Shown here piece by piece: positions 1-8,338 of a stretch of 64,000 nt of DNA (the stretch's first letter is position 1; each line of letters opens with the position of its first letter). The notes beneath the pieces were generated by a model. That model did not search any database. It was not told the origin of the DNA and saw nothing but the letters and a program-made list of their open reading frames with translations. Location: contig CAWJKY010000003.1 of assembly GCA_963843565.1 (NCBI GenBank), positions 2,418,001 to 2,482,000 on the forward strand, read 5' to 3'. The DNA is from DASZQY01 sp963843565. GTDB lineage: Bacteria; Pseudomonadota; Alphaproteobacteria; Rhizobiales; Kaistiaceae. A program made the translations under genes and the position numbers.

Positions 1-924
1 ATGGCCGAGAAGGCGCTCACCGCCGTCATCCAGGAAGCTTACGTCCAGGGCATCTCAACGCGCTCGGTCGATGACCTGGTCAAGGCCATGGGCATGAGCG
101 GCATCTCGAAGAGCCAAGTCTCGCGACTATGCGAAGAGATCGACGGCAAGGTGAAGGCCTTCCTCGAACGGCCGATCGAAGGTGACTGGCCGTATCTGTG
201 GATCGACGCCACCTACCTGAAGGTTCGCCGCGGCGGGCGCATCGTATCGGTCGCGGTCATCATCGCCGTCGGCGTCAACTCAGACGGCCGGCGCGAGGTT
301 CTGGGCATGGAGGTCGGCACATCCGAGGCCGAGCCGATCTGGACGGAGTTCCTGCGCAAGCTCACCCGGCGTGGCCTGCGCGGCGTCAAGCTCGTCATCT
401 CCGACGCGCACGAGGGCATCAAGGCCGCCGTCACCAAGGTTCTCTCGGCAAGCTGGCAACGCTGTCGCGTGCACTTCATGAGGAACGTGCTGGCCCATGC
501 CGGCAAGAGCGGACGACGGGTCGTCTCCGCCTTCATCGCCACCGCCTTCGCTCAGGAGACGCCCGAGGCCGCCAGGGTTCAGTGGCGTGCCGTCGCCGAC
601 CAGATCCGGCCAAAAGTGCCGAAGCTCGCCGCCATCATGGACGACGCCGAGCCCGACGTGCTCGCCTACATGACATTCCCGAAGGAGCATCGCGCCAAGC
701 TTCACAGCACGAATCCGATCGAGCGTCTCAATGGCGAGATCAAACGGCGCACCGAGGTCGTCGGCATCTTCCCCAACGACGACGCCATCGTCCGCCTCGT
801 CGGCGCATTGCTGCTCGAACAGAACGACGAATGGGCCGTGCAGCGGGCCAGATACATGACGCTGGAAACCATCGCACCCTTGAGCGATGATCCCCTCATC
901 AGCATGCCAGCAGTGGCTCGCTGA
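1..924 (+). CDS. IS256-family (Mutator-type) transposase, 5' end outside window
   Basis: DDE transposase that cuts and pastes an IS256-type element. The 307 visible residues lack roughly the first 100 of a usual ~400-residue family member, so the gene probably starts before the window; the first ATG is simply the window edge. The RNase-H-fold catalytic residues are visible: D69 in WIDATY, D135 in ISDAHEG, and E241 in STNPIERLN, a hallmark of the family. The C-terminus looks complete. It is the outermost of three nested insertion sequences at this end of the window and was probably functional if the missing N-terminus is intact. Confidence 0.92.
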   Translation: MAEKALTAVIQEAYVQGISTRSVDDLVKAMGMSGISKSQVSRLCEEIDGKVKAFLERPIEGDWPYLWIDATYLKVRRGGRIVSVAVIIAVGVNSDGRREVLGMEVGTSEAEPIWTEFLRKLTRRGLRGVKLVISDAHEGIKAAVTKVLSASWQRCRVHFMRNVLAHAGKSGRRVVSAFIATAFAQETPEAARVQWRAVADQIRPKVPKLAAIMDDAEPDVLAYMTFPKEHRAKLHSTNPIERLNGEIKRRTEVVGIFPNDDAIVRLVGALLLEQNDEWAVQRARYMTLETIAPLSDDPLISMPAVAR

Positions 925-1217
925 TCTCCCCGGCCCATGCCGGAGAGCGCGGCCATCAGCCGGCAGCTACACCATCACTCGGGACACGATCCCGATGATA
1001 CGGCAGGCAGGCTTCATTCTTCGCTCCGCGGTCGGCGCTGGGGCCGCCGCAAGGTGGGGCCAGAAGAAGGCTCAACGCATCAATCTCTGAGTTCGTGCTG
1101 ACCGCCAAGTGAAGCGACAGCGACAGAATGTTGGTCGATGTCGTCGGGCCCTGCGTCCTGCCGGACGCATCCGCCGAAGCGGATTCCGTGATCTCTGTTT
1201 CCGGTTGCTCCTTTTAC
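925..1217. other. IS256 3' tail and unassigned spacer
   Basis: Noncoding. The stretch CACCATCACTCGGGACACGA at about 970-990 resembles the terminal repeat of IS256 elements (a terminal GGGACAC-type end), so the element probably ends near 991. The remaining ~225 bases up to the IS110 stop codon match neither the IS256 gene nor the IS3 gene that IS110 abuts on its other side, so a deletion or another relic lies here. Confidence 0.4.
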
Positions 1218-2261
1218 CTACGCTGGTGCTGCCTCGTCGCCGCCATCCCTGCTCCAACGGAACGGTGTGCCGTCGATCCACATCCGATGCATGATGACCG
1301 CCAGCCGCCGCGCCACGGCGACCTGCGCGCGGACCTTGCCGCGCCGGCGGGCGATGTCGACGCCCCAGCGCTTCAGCCAGCTCCAGCGCTGCACCCGTGT
1401 CAGCAGCACATTGGCGGCCTCGCACAGCAGCGATCGCACCATCCGGTCGCCGCACCGGCTGATGCCGCCGTTCCGGTCTGTCTCGCCGGAGGCGTACTTC
1501 CTTGGCGTCAGGCCGAAGTGGGCGCCGACAAGGGATGACTTCGCGAACCGGGTGGGGTCTTCCACCGCCGTCCGGAAGGCGAGCGCCGTTACCGGCCCGA
1601 CGCCGGGCACGCTCACCAGGAGCCGGCAAACCGGATCTGCCTTGACCGCTGCCAGTACCAACCGGTGAAGCTCGTCGAGGCGCTGAACCGCCTCTTGGCG
1701 GACACGGAGGATCGCCCCGACCACTCGTTCGAGAATCTCGTCGCCGTCGACCAACTCGCGTACTCGCTGGTCCAGCCGCCCCGCGTCTACCTTGCCGACC
1801 TTCAGGCCGAAGGCCTTGAGGATACCGCGAAGATGGTTATCCAGCATGACCCGCGAGCGGACCAGCATCTCGCGGCTGCGCAGCAGCGCACGCAGCTTGT
1901 GGGTCGCCTGGCTCTTGACGTGAACTTCACGGTACCAGCCGGCATGCAGAGCCCAGGCGATATTGCGGGCATCGATCCGGTCGGTCTTCACCGGCATGGC
2001 GCTCGTCGCCGCCTTCAGGTGCCGCGCGTCGAGGCAGACCACCGGCAACCCTGCCGCCGCGAGCCCATCGTACATCGCCGGCGCCAGCGACCCGGCCTCG
2101 AGGCCGACTCGCTCAAACCCGAGACCCGTCCGCTCCAGCCAGGCCGCGATCGTCTCGGGCTCCGATCCGACCTTGCCTTCCCTCACTACCTTCCGTGCCT
2201 CGTCGACGATGCAGATCAACGTCTCCTTCATCGACACGTCCAGACCGACATAATGCTTCAT
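1218..2261 (-). CDS. IS110-family transposase (DEDD recombinase), copy 1
   Basis: A 347-residue recombinase of the RuvC-like DEDD type. The N-terminal domain starts YVGLDVS (D8) and continues with GLEAGS and the VKTDRIDARN block that supplies the last acidic pair. The C-terminal transposase_20 domain carries the helix-hairpin-helix VPGVGPVTAL, the LVGAHFGLTPRKYASG segment and the conserved serine region. The start is supported by GGAGGA seven bases upstream. Length is normal and the stop codon is its own, so the protein should be functional. It differs from copy 2 at residue 15 (L versus S) and at several positions near the C-terminus. Confidence 0.95.
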   Translation of the reverse strand: MKHYVGLDVSMKETLICIVDEARKVVREGKVGSEPETIAAWLERTGLGFERVGLEAGSLAPAMYDGLAAAGLPVVCLDARHLKAATSAMPVKTDRIDARNIAWALHAGWYREVHVKSQATHKLRALLRSREMLVRSRVMLDNHLRGILKAFGLKVGKVDAGRLDQRVRELVDGDEILERVVGAILRVRQEAVQRLDELHRLVLAAVKADPVCRLLVSVPGVGPVTALAFRTAVEDPTRFAKSSLVGAHFGLTPRKYASGETDRNGGISRCGDRMVRSLLCEAANVLLTRVQRWSWLKRWGVDIARRRGKVRAQVAVARRLAVIMHRMWIDGTPFRWSRDGGDEAAPA

Positions 2262-2394
2262 GGCCGTCCTCCTTCGGTTGCTGCCTCGCGGATCACGCGA
2301 TCCGCGTCAGCCTGAAGGACGCCCGCTCAACCGTCACCGGCACCGCGGTTGCGCCAAACAGCCCGATTGCCCCATCTCCGCGAAATGGCGGATT
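2262..2394 (-). ncRNA. Candidate IS110 bridge-RNA/leader region, copy 1
   Basis: This 133-base noncoding leader upstream of the transposase is base-for-base the same in copy 2. It contains a perfect 8-bp hairpin, CGCGGATC (2287-2294), loop ACGC, GATCCGCG (2299-2306), just ahead of the GGAGGA ribosome site. In the IS110 group the bridge RNA that pairs with donor and target is encoded in the noncoding end beside the recombinase gene; that this region is one is inferred from position and conservation. It is shorter than the published ~177-nt example. Confidence 0.4.
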
Positions 2395-2528
2395 CCCGGC
2401 GTTTCCGGGCGGCCTGGAGTCGTCCATCGAGTGGCTTCGCCCCATCTCTCGCAGGATTCTCGAAGCGCTGCCTCCTCCCTCGCCGGTTTGCATGCGCCCT
2501 GCCTTCACGCAGGGGACCAAGCGAGCCT

Positions 2529-2897
2529 TCACGCGCGGCGGTCGAGAACATTCGCCGAGACCGCCGCCAGCGATCGCTCGCCGGTGTCGGGCGGCAGCCG
2601 TCGACGCCTGGGCCGCGCCCTGAAGCCCTGCAGGCGCATCAATCGCTCGATCCGGTGCAGTCCGCAGGATGATCCTCCTGCCAACAGGTCGTGCCAGACC
2701 CGTCGCGCCCCGTAGGTCCGATCGCTTTGCAGGAAGCTCGTTCGGACCCTGTCCGCCAGGTCCTCATTGCGGCGCGACCGTCTGCTCGGCGGTCGTGTCA
2801 GCCAGGCATAGAAGCCACCCCGCGAGACACCGAGCGCCCCGCACAACCATCCCGCCGGCCAGATCCCCCGGTGCTTCGCGACGAAGGAGAACTTCAC
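2529..2897 (-). pseudogene. IS3-family orfB, 3'-truncated
   Basis: The N-terminal ~117 residues of an IS3-group integrase-like orfB: an HTH_21 domain with GVSRGGFYAW and the TYGARRVWHDL block. It ends after VSANVLDR where the catalytic DDE core should begin, so all three catalytic acids are missing. It overlaps orfA by four bases, as expected for programmed frameshifting. The last residues come from unrelated sequence near the IS110 junction. Non-functional. Confidence 0.85.
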
Positions 2898-3184
2898 GTC
2901 GATTCCTTCGCGAAGTAGGCCGCGGCTTTTTTTAGGATGTCGCGCTCAGCCTTCAGCTTCGTGACCTCGCGCTTGAGACGCGCGATCTCCAGCTGCTCGG
3001 GCTTCATCTGTCCATGGCCGGGGAAGGGATGCTGCGGATCGTCCGCAAACGCCTTCACCCAATTGCGCAGCACCGTCTGGTGCACACCCAGATCGCGCCC
3101 GGCCTGCGCCACCGACACCCCCCGCTCGCTGATCAGCCTGACAGCCTCAAGCTTGAACTCCCGCGTGAACTTCCGTCGTTCCAT
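2894..3184 (-). CDS. IS3-family orfA (HTH protein)
   Basis: A 96-residue orfA of an IS3-group element: an HTH domain (RKFTREFKLEAVRLISERGVS) that binds the IS ends, then a leucine-zipper helix (EIARLKREVTKLKAERDIL) used for multimerisation, ending AAYFAKEST. Length is normal. It is the intact half of a broken element whose orfB is truncated. A terminal-repeat-like stretch lies upstream of the start, around 3195-3220. Confidence 0.9.
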   Translation of the reverse strand: MERRKFTREFKLEAVRLISERGVSVAQAGRDLGVHQTVLRNWVKAFADDPQHPFPGHGQMKPEQLEIARLKREVTKLKAERDILKKAAAYFAKEST

Positions 3185-3529
3185 GATCCACCTCCGGTTT
3201 CACAAAAACACCTAACTCGGTGTCTTCGAAACCGGCAGCAGCTCATCGGCGGGCATCCCCTTTCCTGAGATCGAGGGGTTAGTCGAGCGTCTGCGACAGC
3301 GGTTGGCCGGAGGAGCGCTCGGGCGTCTGCGCCGCGGTTGGGGTAGCCCTAGACATATAGAAAGGATACCGCCCTTTACGAATGGTTTCGATTGTGTTTC
3401 GATTGTGGCGATGCCCGTAGAGGGCATTCGATTGTTGGGTTGGGGTGGCGAACGGTGCTCGGCTTCCGCTAGGCGGTGCGTAGGGCTGCGACGGCGGCCA
3501 CCTTGGGTCTTGAGGTGGGGGACGAGCGC
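3185..3529. other. Spacer between IS3 relic and M4 peptidase
   Basis: No credible gene. The first ~30 bases belong to the IS3 end. The rest includes an imperfect repeat (GTTTCGATTGTG around 3385-3410) and should hold the promoter of the downstream peptidase. No -35/-10 pair could be picked with confidence. Confidence 0.4.
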
Positions 3530-6097
3530 ATGTATTGTACTGATGCTGGCGTGGTAACGGGCGCTGCTTCACCAGCCAAGCGCTGGATAATCCCATTATT
3601 TCTCGTCGCATCTGCTGCGGCAATGGCGGCGAGCGCTGCCGCACAGGCTGCGGAGGTTAGGTCAATCACTGAGGTGCCGTCAGGACTTGCGAGCCTCTCG
3701 GCTTCCGCGGCTGATCTGACGACGGCGCTTCCCGCCGCCCTCGGCCTCGACGCCGAAACGACGTTTAGCCTCAAAGCTTCGAACACGTTGCCGAACGGCG
3801 CCGGCCTGACTTTGCGCCTCGATCAGGTCTATCTTGGCATTCCGGTTTGGGGCCAGCAGGTCGTCGTCCAGGTGTCGCCCGACAACCGAGTCGCGTACAT
3901 CTCCGGCAATGCCATGTTCAACGTCAAGGGCGCGGCGGCTTCGCCGCGCCCAACGCTCAACGCGGCCGATGCGCTGCAGCGAGCCAAGGCGGCGTCGGTT
4001 GCCGCGGTGGGCGCTCCCGTTTCAATCGATTACAGCAACGTCGAGACCGGTCTGGTCTACCTGCTTCCGCCGGCCAAGGACAAGGAAGCGCCGGCGAAGC
4101 GCCTCAGTCTTGCCTACCGCGTCTCCTTCTACACGGATGTGCCCGAAAAGTCGGGCGGCATACGTCCGACCCGCCCGGTCTACTTCATCGACGCCGACAG
4201 CGGCGCGGTCCTGTACTCCTACGAGAACATCCAGTTTGATGGCCCGAAAAACGTGACGAACGGTGCACTCGGCACCGGACCCGGTGGCAACACCAACGCC
4301 GGCTGGACGTACGGCACCAGCCCGGCGAGCAAATTCTGGGTCGCAGATGACGGCGCCAACGGTTGCACGATGGACGACGGCGCACACGTCTTCACCGAAG
4401 ACCTCCACACCGGAACCACGGGCAGCATGACCCCGTTCGCGTTCACCTGCTACAGTCACACCGGCAGCGACTCAATCAACGGCGGCAATTCGCCGTTGAA
4501 TGACGCACAGGATTTCGGGCGCGCCCTCTACGACATGTATGTCAACTGGTACGGCGTGGCACCGCTGAACATAAAGCTGTGGATGCGGGTCCACTACAGC
4601 GCCAACTATGAGAACGCCTTCTGGAACGGCTCCTCGATGGCGTTCGGCGACGGCGCGACCACGTTCTATCCGCTGACCGGGCTCGACGTGACCGGGCACG
4701 AGGTGTCGCACGGGTTCACCGAACAGCATTCGAATCTGTTTTACGACCATCAGTCGGGCGGCATGAACGAAGCCTACTCGGACATGGCCGGCATGGCTCT
4801 GGAGTACTACTACCTGTCGACCTTCGGCCAGTTGCTGCCGCACGCCATGCCGGACTTCAAGGTAGGCGAGGACATCTATAAGGCGTCCGGGCAGGCACTG
4901 CGCTACATGTGCGATCCAACGCAGGACGGCGTCTCAATTGACGATGCGCGCGACTACTACAACGGTCTCGACGTTCATTATTCTAGCGGTGTGTATAACA
5001 AAGCGTTCTGCCTGCTCTCGAAGACGGCGGGGTGGGATGCGCGCAAGGCGCTCGCCGTCTTCCTGCTCGCCAACCAGAGCTACTGGACGGCGAACGAAAC
5101 CTTCCGCACCGGCGTCGACGACGTGGTTCAGGCCGCGACGACGTTGGGCTATTCAACCGCCGATGTCCGGGCCGCTTTCGCGCAGGTCGCGCTCCAACTT
5201 CCATTCACCGCGGCGAACGACAACTTCGTCGACGCTGCGCCGGTTCCGTTTAGCCTCGCGCAAAGCGCGGGGAGCTTCGCGGCCGGATGGGTCAGTGGCG
5301 CTGGCAACAATACCGCCGCAACGAAAGAAAGTGGCGAGCCGGACCTTTCGTTCAACAGCGGTGGGAAGTCTGTTTGGTTGAGTTGCGAAGCGAATGTGTC
5401 AGGGCCCGTCACGATCAACACCAAAGGCAGCAATTTCAACACGATACTGGGTGTCTTTACCGGAAGCTCGGTGTCGAGCCTGACCAAGATCGCGGAAGAC
5501 GACGATAGCGGTGGACATTATTTCAGTCAGATAACGTTCAACACGGTTGCAGGAACGACATATTACATCATGGTCGACGGCTATTCTGGAGCCTCCGGCG
5601 ACATAATCCTCAATGCGAGCGCTGACAATTGTGCGTCCACAACGCCCCCTCCGCCACCGCCAACACCCGGGCCACCGCCACCGCCAACACCCGGGCCAAC
5701 GCCACCGCCTCTTGCGCCGCCTCCAGCACCGGTGGCAACTGCCGCGACAAACGTAGTCTCGCTTGGATTCGACGCGAATTGGGAGAGTTCAGCTGGGGCC
5801 ACTGGATACGTCCTCGACGTATCGAGCGCGGGCGACGGAACCGTCAGCCAGGACGTTGGAAACGTGACCAGTTTTGCGGACTCGAATCTTTCAGCCCGCA
5901 CGGATTATACCTACGCGGTCCGCGCCTATAACGCCAGCGGTGAGAGCGCAGAGTCGAACACCGTTGCAGTGACCACCACTGCGTTGGACCCGGGAACGCT
6001 GCTTGGCATGGTGGTGCTCGCCATAGCAGGGCTCGGCAGTGGCCGGATGCGCCGGAATAGGAAGGAGGACCGGGCCCTGGATCGCCTAGCGGCGTGA
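3530..6097 (+). CDS. Secreted M4 (thermolysin-like) metallopeptidase with PPC, FN3 and C-terminal anchor
   Basis: A zinc endopeptidase exported from the cell. The ATG at 3530 is chosen because AGGTGGGGGA lies seven bases upstream. A signal peptide (hydrophobic WIIPLFLVASAAAM, cleavage near AQAAEV) follows. Next come an FTP/PepSY-type propeptide, the M4 catalytic domain with HEVSH (residues 390-394) and the third zinc ligand in GGMNEAYSD (E414), and the M4 C-terminal domain with a DVHYSSG histidine. After these lie a pre-peptidase C-terminal (PPC)-like beta domain, a proline-rich linker, an FN3 domain, and a final hydrophobic helix followed by RMRRNRK. The tail resembles a sortase-type or GlyGly-CTERM-like sorting signal. 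At 855 residues it is longer than simple thermolysins because of these added domains. It stands alone. Confidence 0.93.
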   Translation: MYCTDAGVVTGAASPAKRWIIPLFLVASAAAMAASAAAQAAEVRSITEVPSGLASLSASAADLTTALPAALGLDAETTFSLKASNTLPNGAGLTLRLDQVYLGIPVWGQQVVVQVSPDNRVAYISGNAMFNVKGAAASPRPTLNAADALQRAKAASVAAVGAPVSIDYSNVETGLVYLLPPAKDKEAPAKRLSLAYRVSFYTDVPEKSGGIRPTRPVYFIDADSGAVLYSYENIQFDGPKNVTNGALGTGPGGNTNAGWTYGTSPASKFWVADDGANGCTMDDGAHVFTEDLHTGTTGSMTPFAFTCYSHTGSDSINGGNSPLNDAQDFGRALYDMYVNWYGVAPLNIKLWMRVHYSANYENAFWNGSSMAFGDGATTFYPLTGLDVTGHEVSHGFTEQHSNLFYDHQSGGMNEAYSDMAGMALEYYYLSTFGQLLPHAMPDFKVGEDIYKASGQALRYMCDPTQDGVSIDDARDYYNGLDVHYSSGVYNKAFCLLSKTAGWDARKALAVFLLANQSYWTANETFRTGVDDVVQAATTLGYSTADVRAAFAQVALQLPFTAANDNFVDAAPVPFSLAQSAGSFAAGWVSGAGNNTAATKESGEPDLSFNSGGKSVWLSCEANVSGPVTINTKGSNFNTILGVFTGSSVSSLTKIAEDDDSGGHYFSQITFNTVAGTTYYIMVDGYSGASGDIILNASADNCASTTPPPPPPTPGPPPPPTPGPTPPPLAPPPAPVATAATNVVSLGFDANWESSAGATGYVLDVSSAGDGTVSQDVGNVTSFADSNLSARTDYTYAVRAYNASGESAESNTVAVTTTALDPGTLLGMVVLAIAGLGSGRMRRNRKEDRALDRLAA
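5649..5708 (+). repeat. Proline-linker minisatellite in the M4 peptidase
   Basis: Two tandem ~21-bp units based on CCACCGCCAACACCCGGGCC, followed by a partial third, encode the PPPTPGP linker between the PPC and FN3 domains. Near-identity of the units suggests recent slippage. Confidence 0.75.
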
Positions 6098-6165
6098 GAT
6101 AGTCACCTAGGGCTGGCCGGGACCAAGCGCCTGCGAGCATAGGGTCTATTTGGAGTAGCGACCAG

Positions 6166-6237
6166 TTGAGCTTCGCCCGGGGCGTGCCGCAGGACTACGC
6201 CGAGGCGATGAGGTGGTACTGGCTCGCCGCCGCGCAG
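6166..6237 (+). pseudogene. Sel1-repeat fragment
   Basis: About 24 codons match the Sel1-like (TPR-type) repeat consensus: RGVPQDYAEAMRWYWLAAAQ. The frame then runs into unrelated sequence and no other repeat is present. It is a remnant of a longer Sel1-repeat protein left between the peptidase and the IS cluster. Confidence 0.6.
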
Positions 6238-6282
6238 ATGAAGCGGTGGGCGGGCGGGACATCCGGCTTCACGGTGTCCGGG

Positions 6283-6489
6283 TTACTGACGGTCGCGGCG
6301 GGCCAGCTTGTCGATCTTGCCCATTCGCGCATATCTGAGTTCGCGCAGCAGGCGAATGGTCGGCTTCATCGCAAAGCATATCGAGCCGATCAGGAACAGC
6401 CAGGTGGCGGGCGTCTGGGTGGCCTTGAACCTTGAAGAAGAACAGCGCTGCCGACCACAAAGAGCAGTGCGGCAGCGAAGTCCACAAAT
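6283..6489 (-). pseudogene. YrhK-like membrane protein fragment, frameshifted
   Basis: Read on the minus strand, VDFAAALLFVVGSA is followed, after a frame change near 6425, by ATWLFLIGSICFAMKPTIRL and RELRYARMGKIDKLARRDRQ-stop. The two hydrophobic segments and the PTIRLLREL tail match YrhK-domain proteins. The frameshift and missing N-terminus mark it as a pseudogene. Confidence 0.6.
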
Positions 6490-6540
6490 GTAGATATGTA
6501 CGAGCCTTCCGGACACTCCTATCGTTCTGAAACGATCTCG

Positions 6541-6805
6541 ATGGAGTGCGTCATGAACCTAGAACAGAAAGAAATTCTGCGGAAGAAGCGCGTCCTTGAG
6601 TATGCCGAGGCCAGCGGCAACATCCTGAAGACCTGCCGGCACTTCGGCATTTCTCGCTCGAACTTCTATATCTGGCAGACCGCTTACCGGCATCACGGTG
6701 ATGCGGGGCTCGTCCGCAAAAAGCCCATCGCCAGATCGCACCCCAATCAGACACCGGCAGAGATCGTAGAGAAGGTCCTCTACGTCAGGCAAAAGTACCA
6801 CCTCG
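6541..6805 (+). pseudogene. Transposase N-terminal fragment (IS481-like HTH)
   Basis: From the ATG at 6541 the frame gives an HTH-23/leucine-zipper-type start (LRKKRVLEYAEASGN, then GISRSNFYIWQ) and the linker EIVEKVLYVRQKYHLGP, typical of IS481-like integrase-core transposases. It stops being homologous exactly where a LivG-type coding tail begins (6806). The catalytic core is absent. Confidence 0.65.
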
Positions 6806-7921
6806 GTCCAAGGCGACACGGCCACTGTTTTCGACGACCCGAAGGTCATTGAGGCGTATCTCGGCAAGAGGCGGGCGTGAGCGGCGGCGCGCCGCTCCTG
6901 CGCCATCCCGACTCCACTGGAACGGAGTGCCGTCGACCCACATCCGATGCATGATGACCGCCAGCCGCCGCGCCACGGCGACCTGGGCGCGGACCTTGCC
7001 GCGCCGCCGGGCGACCTCGACGCCCCAGCGCTTCAGCCAGCTCCAGCGCTGCACCCGTGTCAGCAGCACATTGGCGGCCTCGCACAGCAGCGATCGCACC
7101 ATCCGGTCGCCGCACCGGCTGATGCCGCCGTTCCGGTCTGTCTCGCCGGAGGCGTACTTCCTTGGCGTCAGGCCGAAGTGGGCGCCGACAAGGGATGACT
7201 TCGCGAACCGGGTGGGGTCTTCCACCGCCGTCCGGAAGGCGAGCGCCGTTACCGGCCCGACGCCGGGCACGCTCACCAGGAGCCGGCAAACCGGATCTGC
7301 CTTGACCGCTGCCAGTACCAACCGGTGAAGCTCGTCGAGGCGCTGAACCGCCTCTTGGCGGACACGGAGGATCGCCCCGACCACTCGTTCGAGAATCTCG
7401 TCGCCGTCGACCAACTCGCGTACTCGCTGGTCCAGCCGCCCCGCGTCTACCTTGCCGACCTTCAGGCCGAAGGCCTTGAGGATACCGCGAAGATGGTTAT
7501 CCAGCATGACCCGCGAGCGGACCAGCATCTCGCGGCTGCGCAGCAGCGCACGCAGCTTGTGGGTCGCCTGGCTCTTGACGTGAACTTCACGGTACCAGCC
7601 GGCATGCAGAGCCCAGGCGATATTGCGGGCATCGATCCGGTCGGTCTTCACCGGCATGGCGCTCGTCGCCGCCTTCAGGTGCCGCGCGTCGAGGCAGACC
7701 ACCGGCAACCCTGCCGCCGCGAGCCCATCGTACATCGCCGGCGCCAGCGACCCGGCCTCGAGGCCGACTCGCTCAAACCCGAGACCCGTCCGCTCCAGCC
7801 AGGCCGCGATCGTCTCGGGCTCCGATCCGACCTTGCCTTCCCTCACTACCTTCCGTGCCTCGTCGACGATGCAGATCGACGTCTCCTTCATCGACACGTC
7901 CAGACCGACATAATGCTTCAT
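6785..7921 (-). CDS. IS110-family transposase, copy 2, reading through into flanking DNA
   Basis: 378-residue version of the copy 1 DEDD recombinase, with the same active-site blocks (LDVSMKE, VKTDRIDARN, VPGVGPVTAL). Residues 1 to ~290 are nearly identical; after that substitutions cluster (WGVEVARR for WGVDIARR, GTPFQW for GTPFRW). The native stop is missing, so the frame continues about 30 codons antisense through the LivG fragment and into the broken transposase, ending at 6785. GGAGGA precedes the ATG. Activity is possible because the extension lies beyond the folded domain. Confidence 0.88.
   Translation of the reverse strand: MKHYVGLDVSMKETSICIVDEARKVVREGKVGSEPETIAAWLERTGLGFERVGLEAGSLAPAMYDGLAAAGLPVVCLDARHLKAATSAMPVKTDRIDARNIAWALHAGWYREVHVKSQATHKLRALLRSREMLVRSRVMLDNHLRGILKAFGLKVGKVDAGRLDQRVRELVDGDEILERVVGAILRVRQEAVQRLDELHRLVLAAVKADPVCRLLVSVPGVGPVTALAFRTAVEDPTRFAKSSLVGAHFGLTPRKYASGETDRNGGISRCGDRMVRSLLCEAANVLLTRVQRWSWLKRWGVEVARRRGKVRAQVAVARRLAVIMHRMWVDGTPFQWSRDGAGAARRRSRPPLAEIRLNDLRVVENSGRVALDRGGTFA
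6806..6880 (+). pseudogene. 3' end of a branched-chain amino-acid ABC transporter ATPase (LivG/LivF type)
   Basis: In frame at 6806-6880 the translation is VQGDTATVFDDPKVIEAYLG followed by KRRA and a TGA stop. This is the characteristic C-terminal end of LivG/LivF ATP-binding proteins (dP.VieAYLG). Only ~24 codons survive, wedged between a broken transposase and IS110 copy 2. It marks the original chromosomal gene at this locus, and IS110 copy 2 begins almost at its stop codon. Confidence 0.65.
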
Positions 7922-8068
7922 GGCCGTCCTCCTTCGGTTGCTGCCTCGCGGATCACGCGATCCGCGTCAGCCTGAAGGACGCCCGCTCAACCGTCACCGG
8001 CACCGCGGTTGCGCCAAACAGCCCGATTGCCCCATCTCCGCGAAATGGCGGATTTTCAGCATTTCCGA
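6881..8068 (-). mobile_element. IS110-family element, copy 2
   Basis: Second copy of the same IS110 element. Positions 7030-8054 match copy 1 almost perfectly, while 6881-7030 is clearly diverged. Past 8054 the sequence TTTTCAGCATTTCCGA also occurs in a relic at 16790-16806, so the element may extend to about 8068. The right end lies at the stop codon of the LivG fragment. Confidence 0.75.
7922..8068 (-). ncRNA. Candidate IS110 bridge-RNA/leader region, copy 2
   Basis: Identical to the copy 1 leader through 8054, including the 8-bp hairpin at 7947-7954/7959-7966. The distal part differs from copy 1 and matches the relic at 16773-16806. Assignment as a bridge RNA is inference from family knowledge and conservation between copies. 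Confidence 0.38.
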
Positions 8069-8338
8069 TGGTCTCTGCGTGAACCGCCACTCACCGCGCT
8101 GCCAGTTGTCCGTGAGATTCCGCGCGCCAGGAAGCGGTGGTTGTTGCCAAACTCGTCGGTGCCGCCCGTCCCCGCGATCGTGTTGTCCGACTGACTCCAC
8201 GCGAACCGTCCGCCAATTGGTCGCCTCGCCCGTTCCGCTCGCGCTGCAACCGGTTCCGCCAGGCAGTTCCGCCCAATGGGCGGGTTTTGGCCTTCCGCCA
8301 TTTAACCACCCGCAATACGGGCGGCATTCGCGCTGGGC

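Larger units (their letters stand above)
1218..2394 (-). mobile_element. IS110-family element, copy 1
   Basis: The extent is set by comparison with copy 2 at a constant offset of 5660 bases: positions 1370-2394 are almost identical between copies, and similarity falls off just past 2394. IS110 elements normally have no long terminal inverted repeats, and none is seen. It abuts a truncated IS3 orfB on the right and unrelated sequence on the left, so both flanks are rearranged. Confidence 0.8.

Noticed and set aside
5649..5708. CRISPR-like tandem repeats
   Set aside because: Only two or three short units with no spacers, in frame inside a proline linker.
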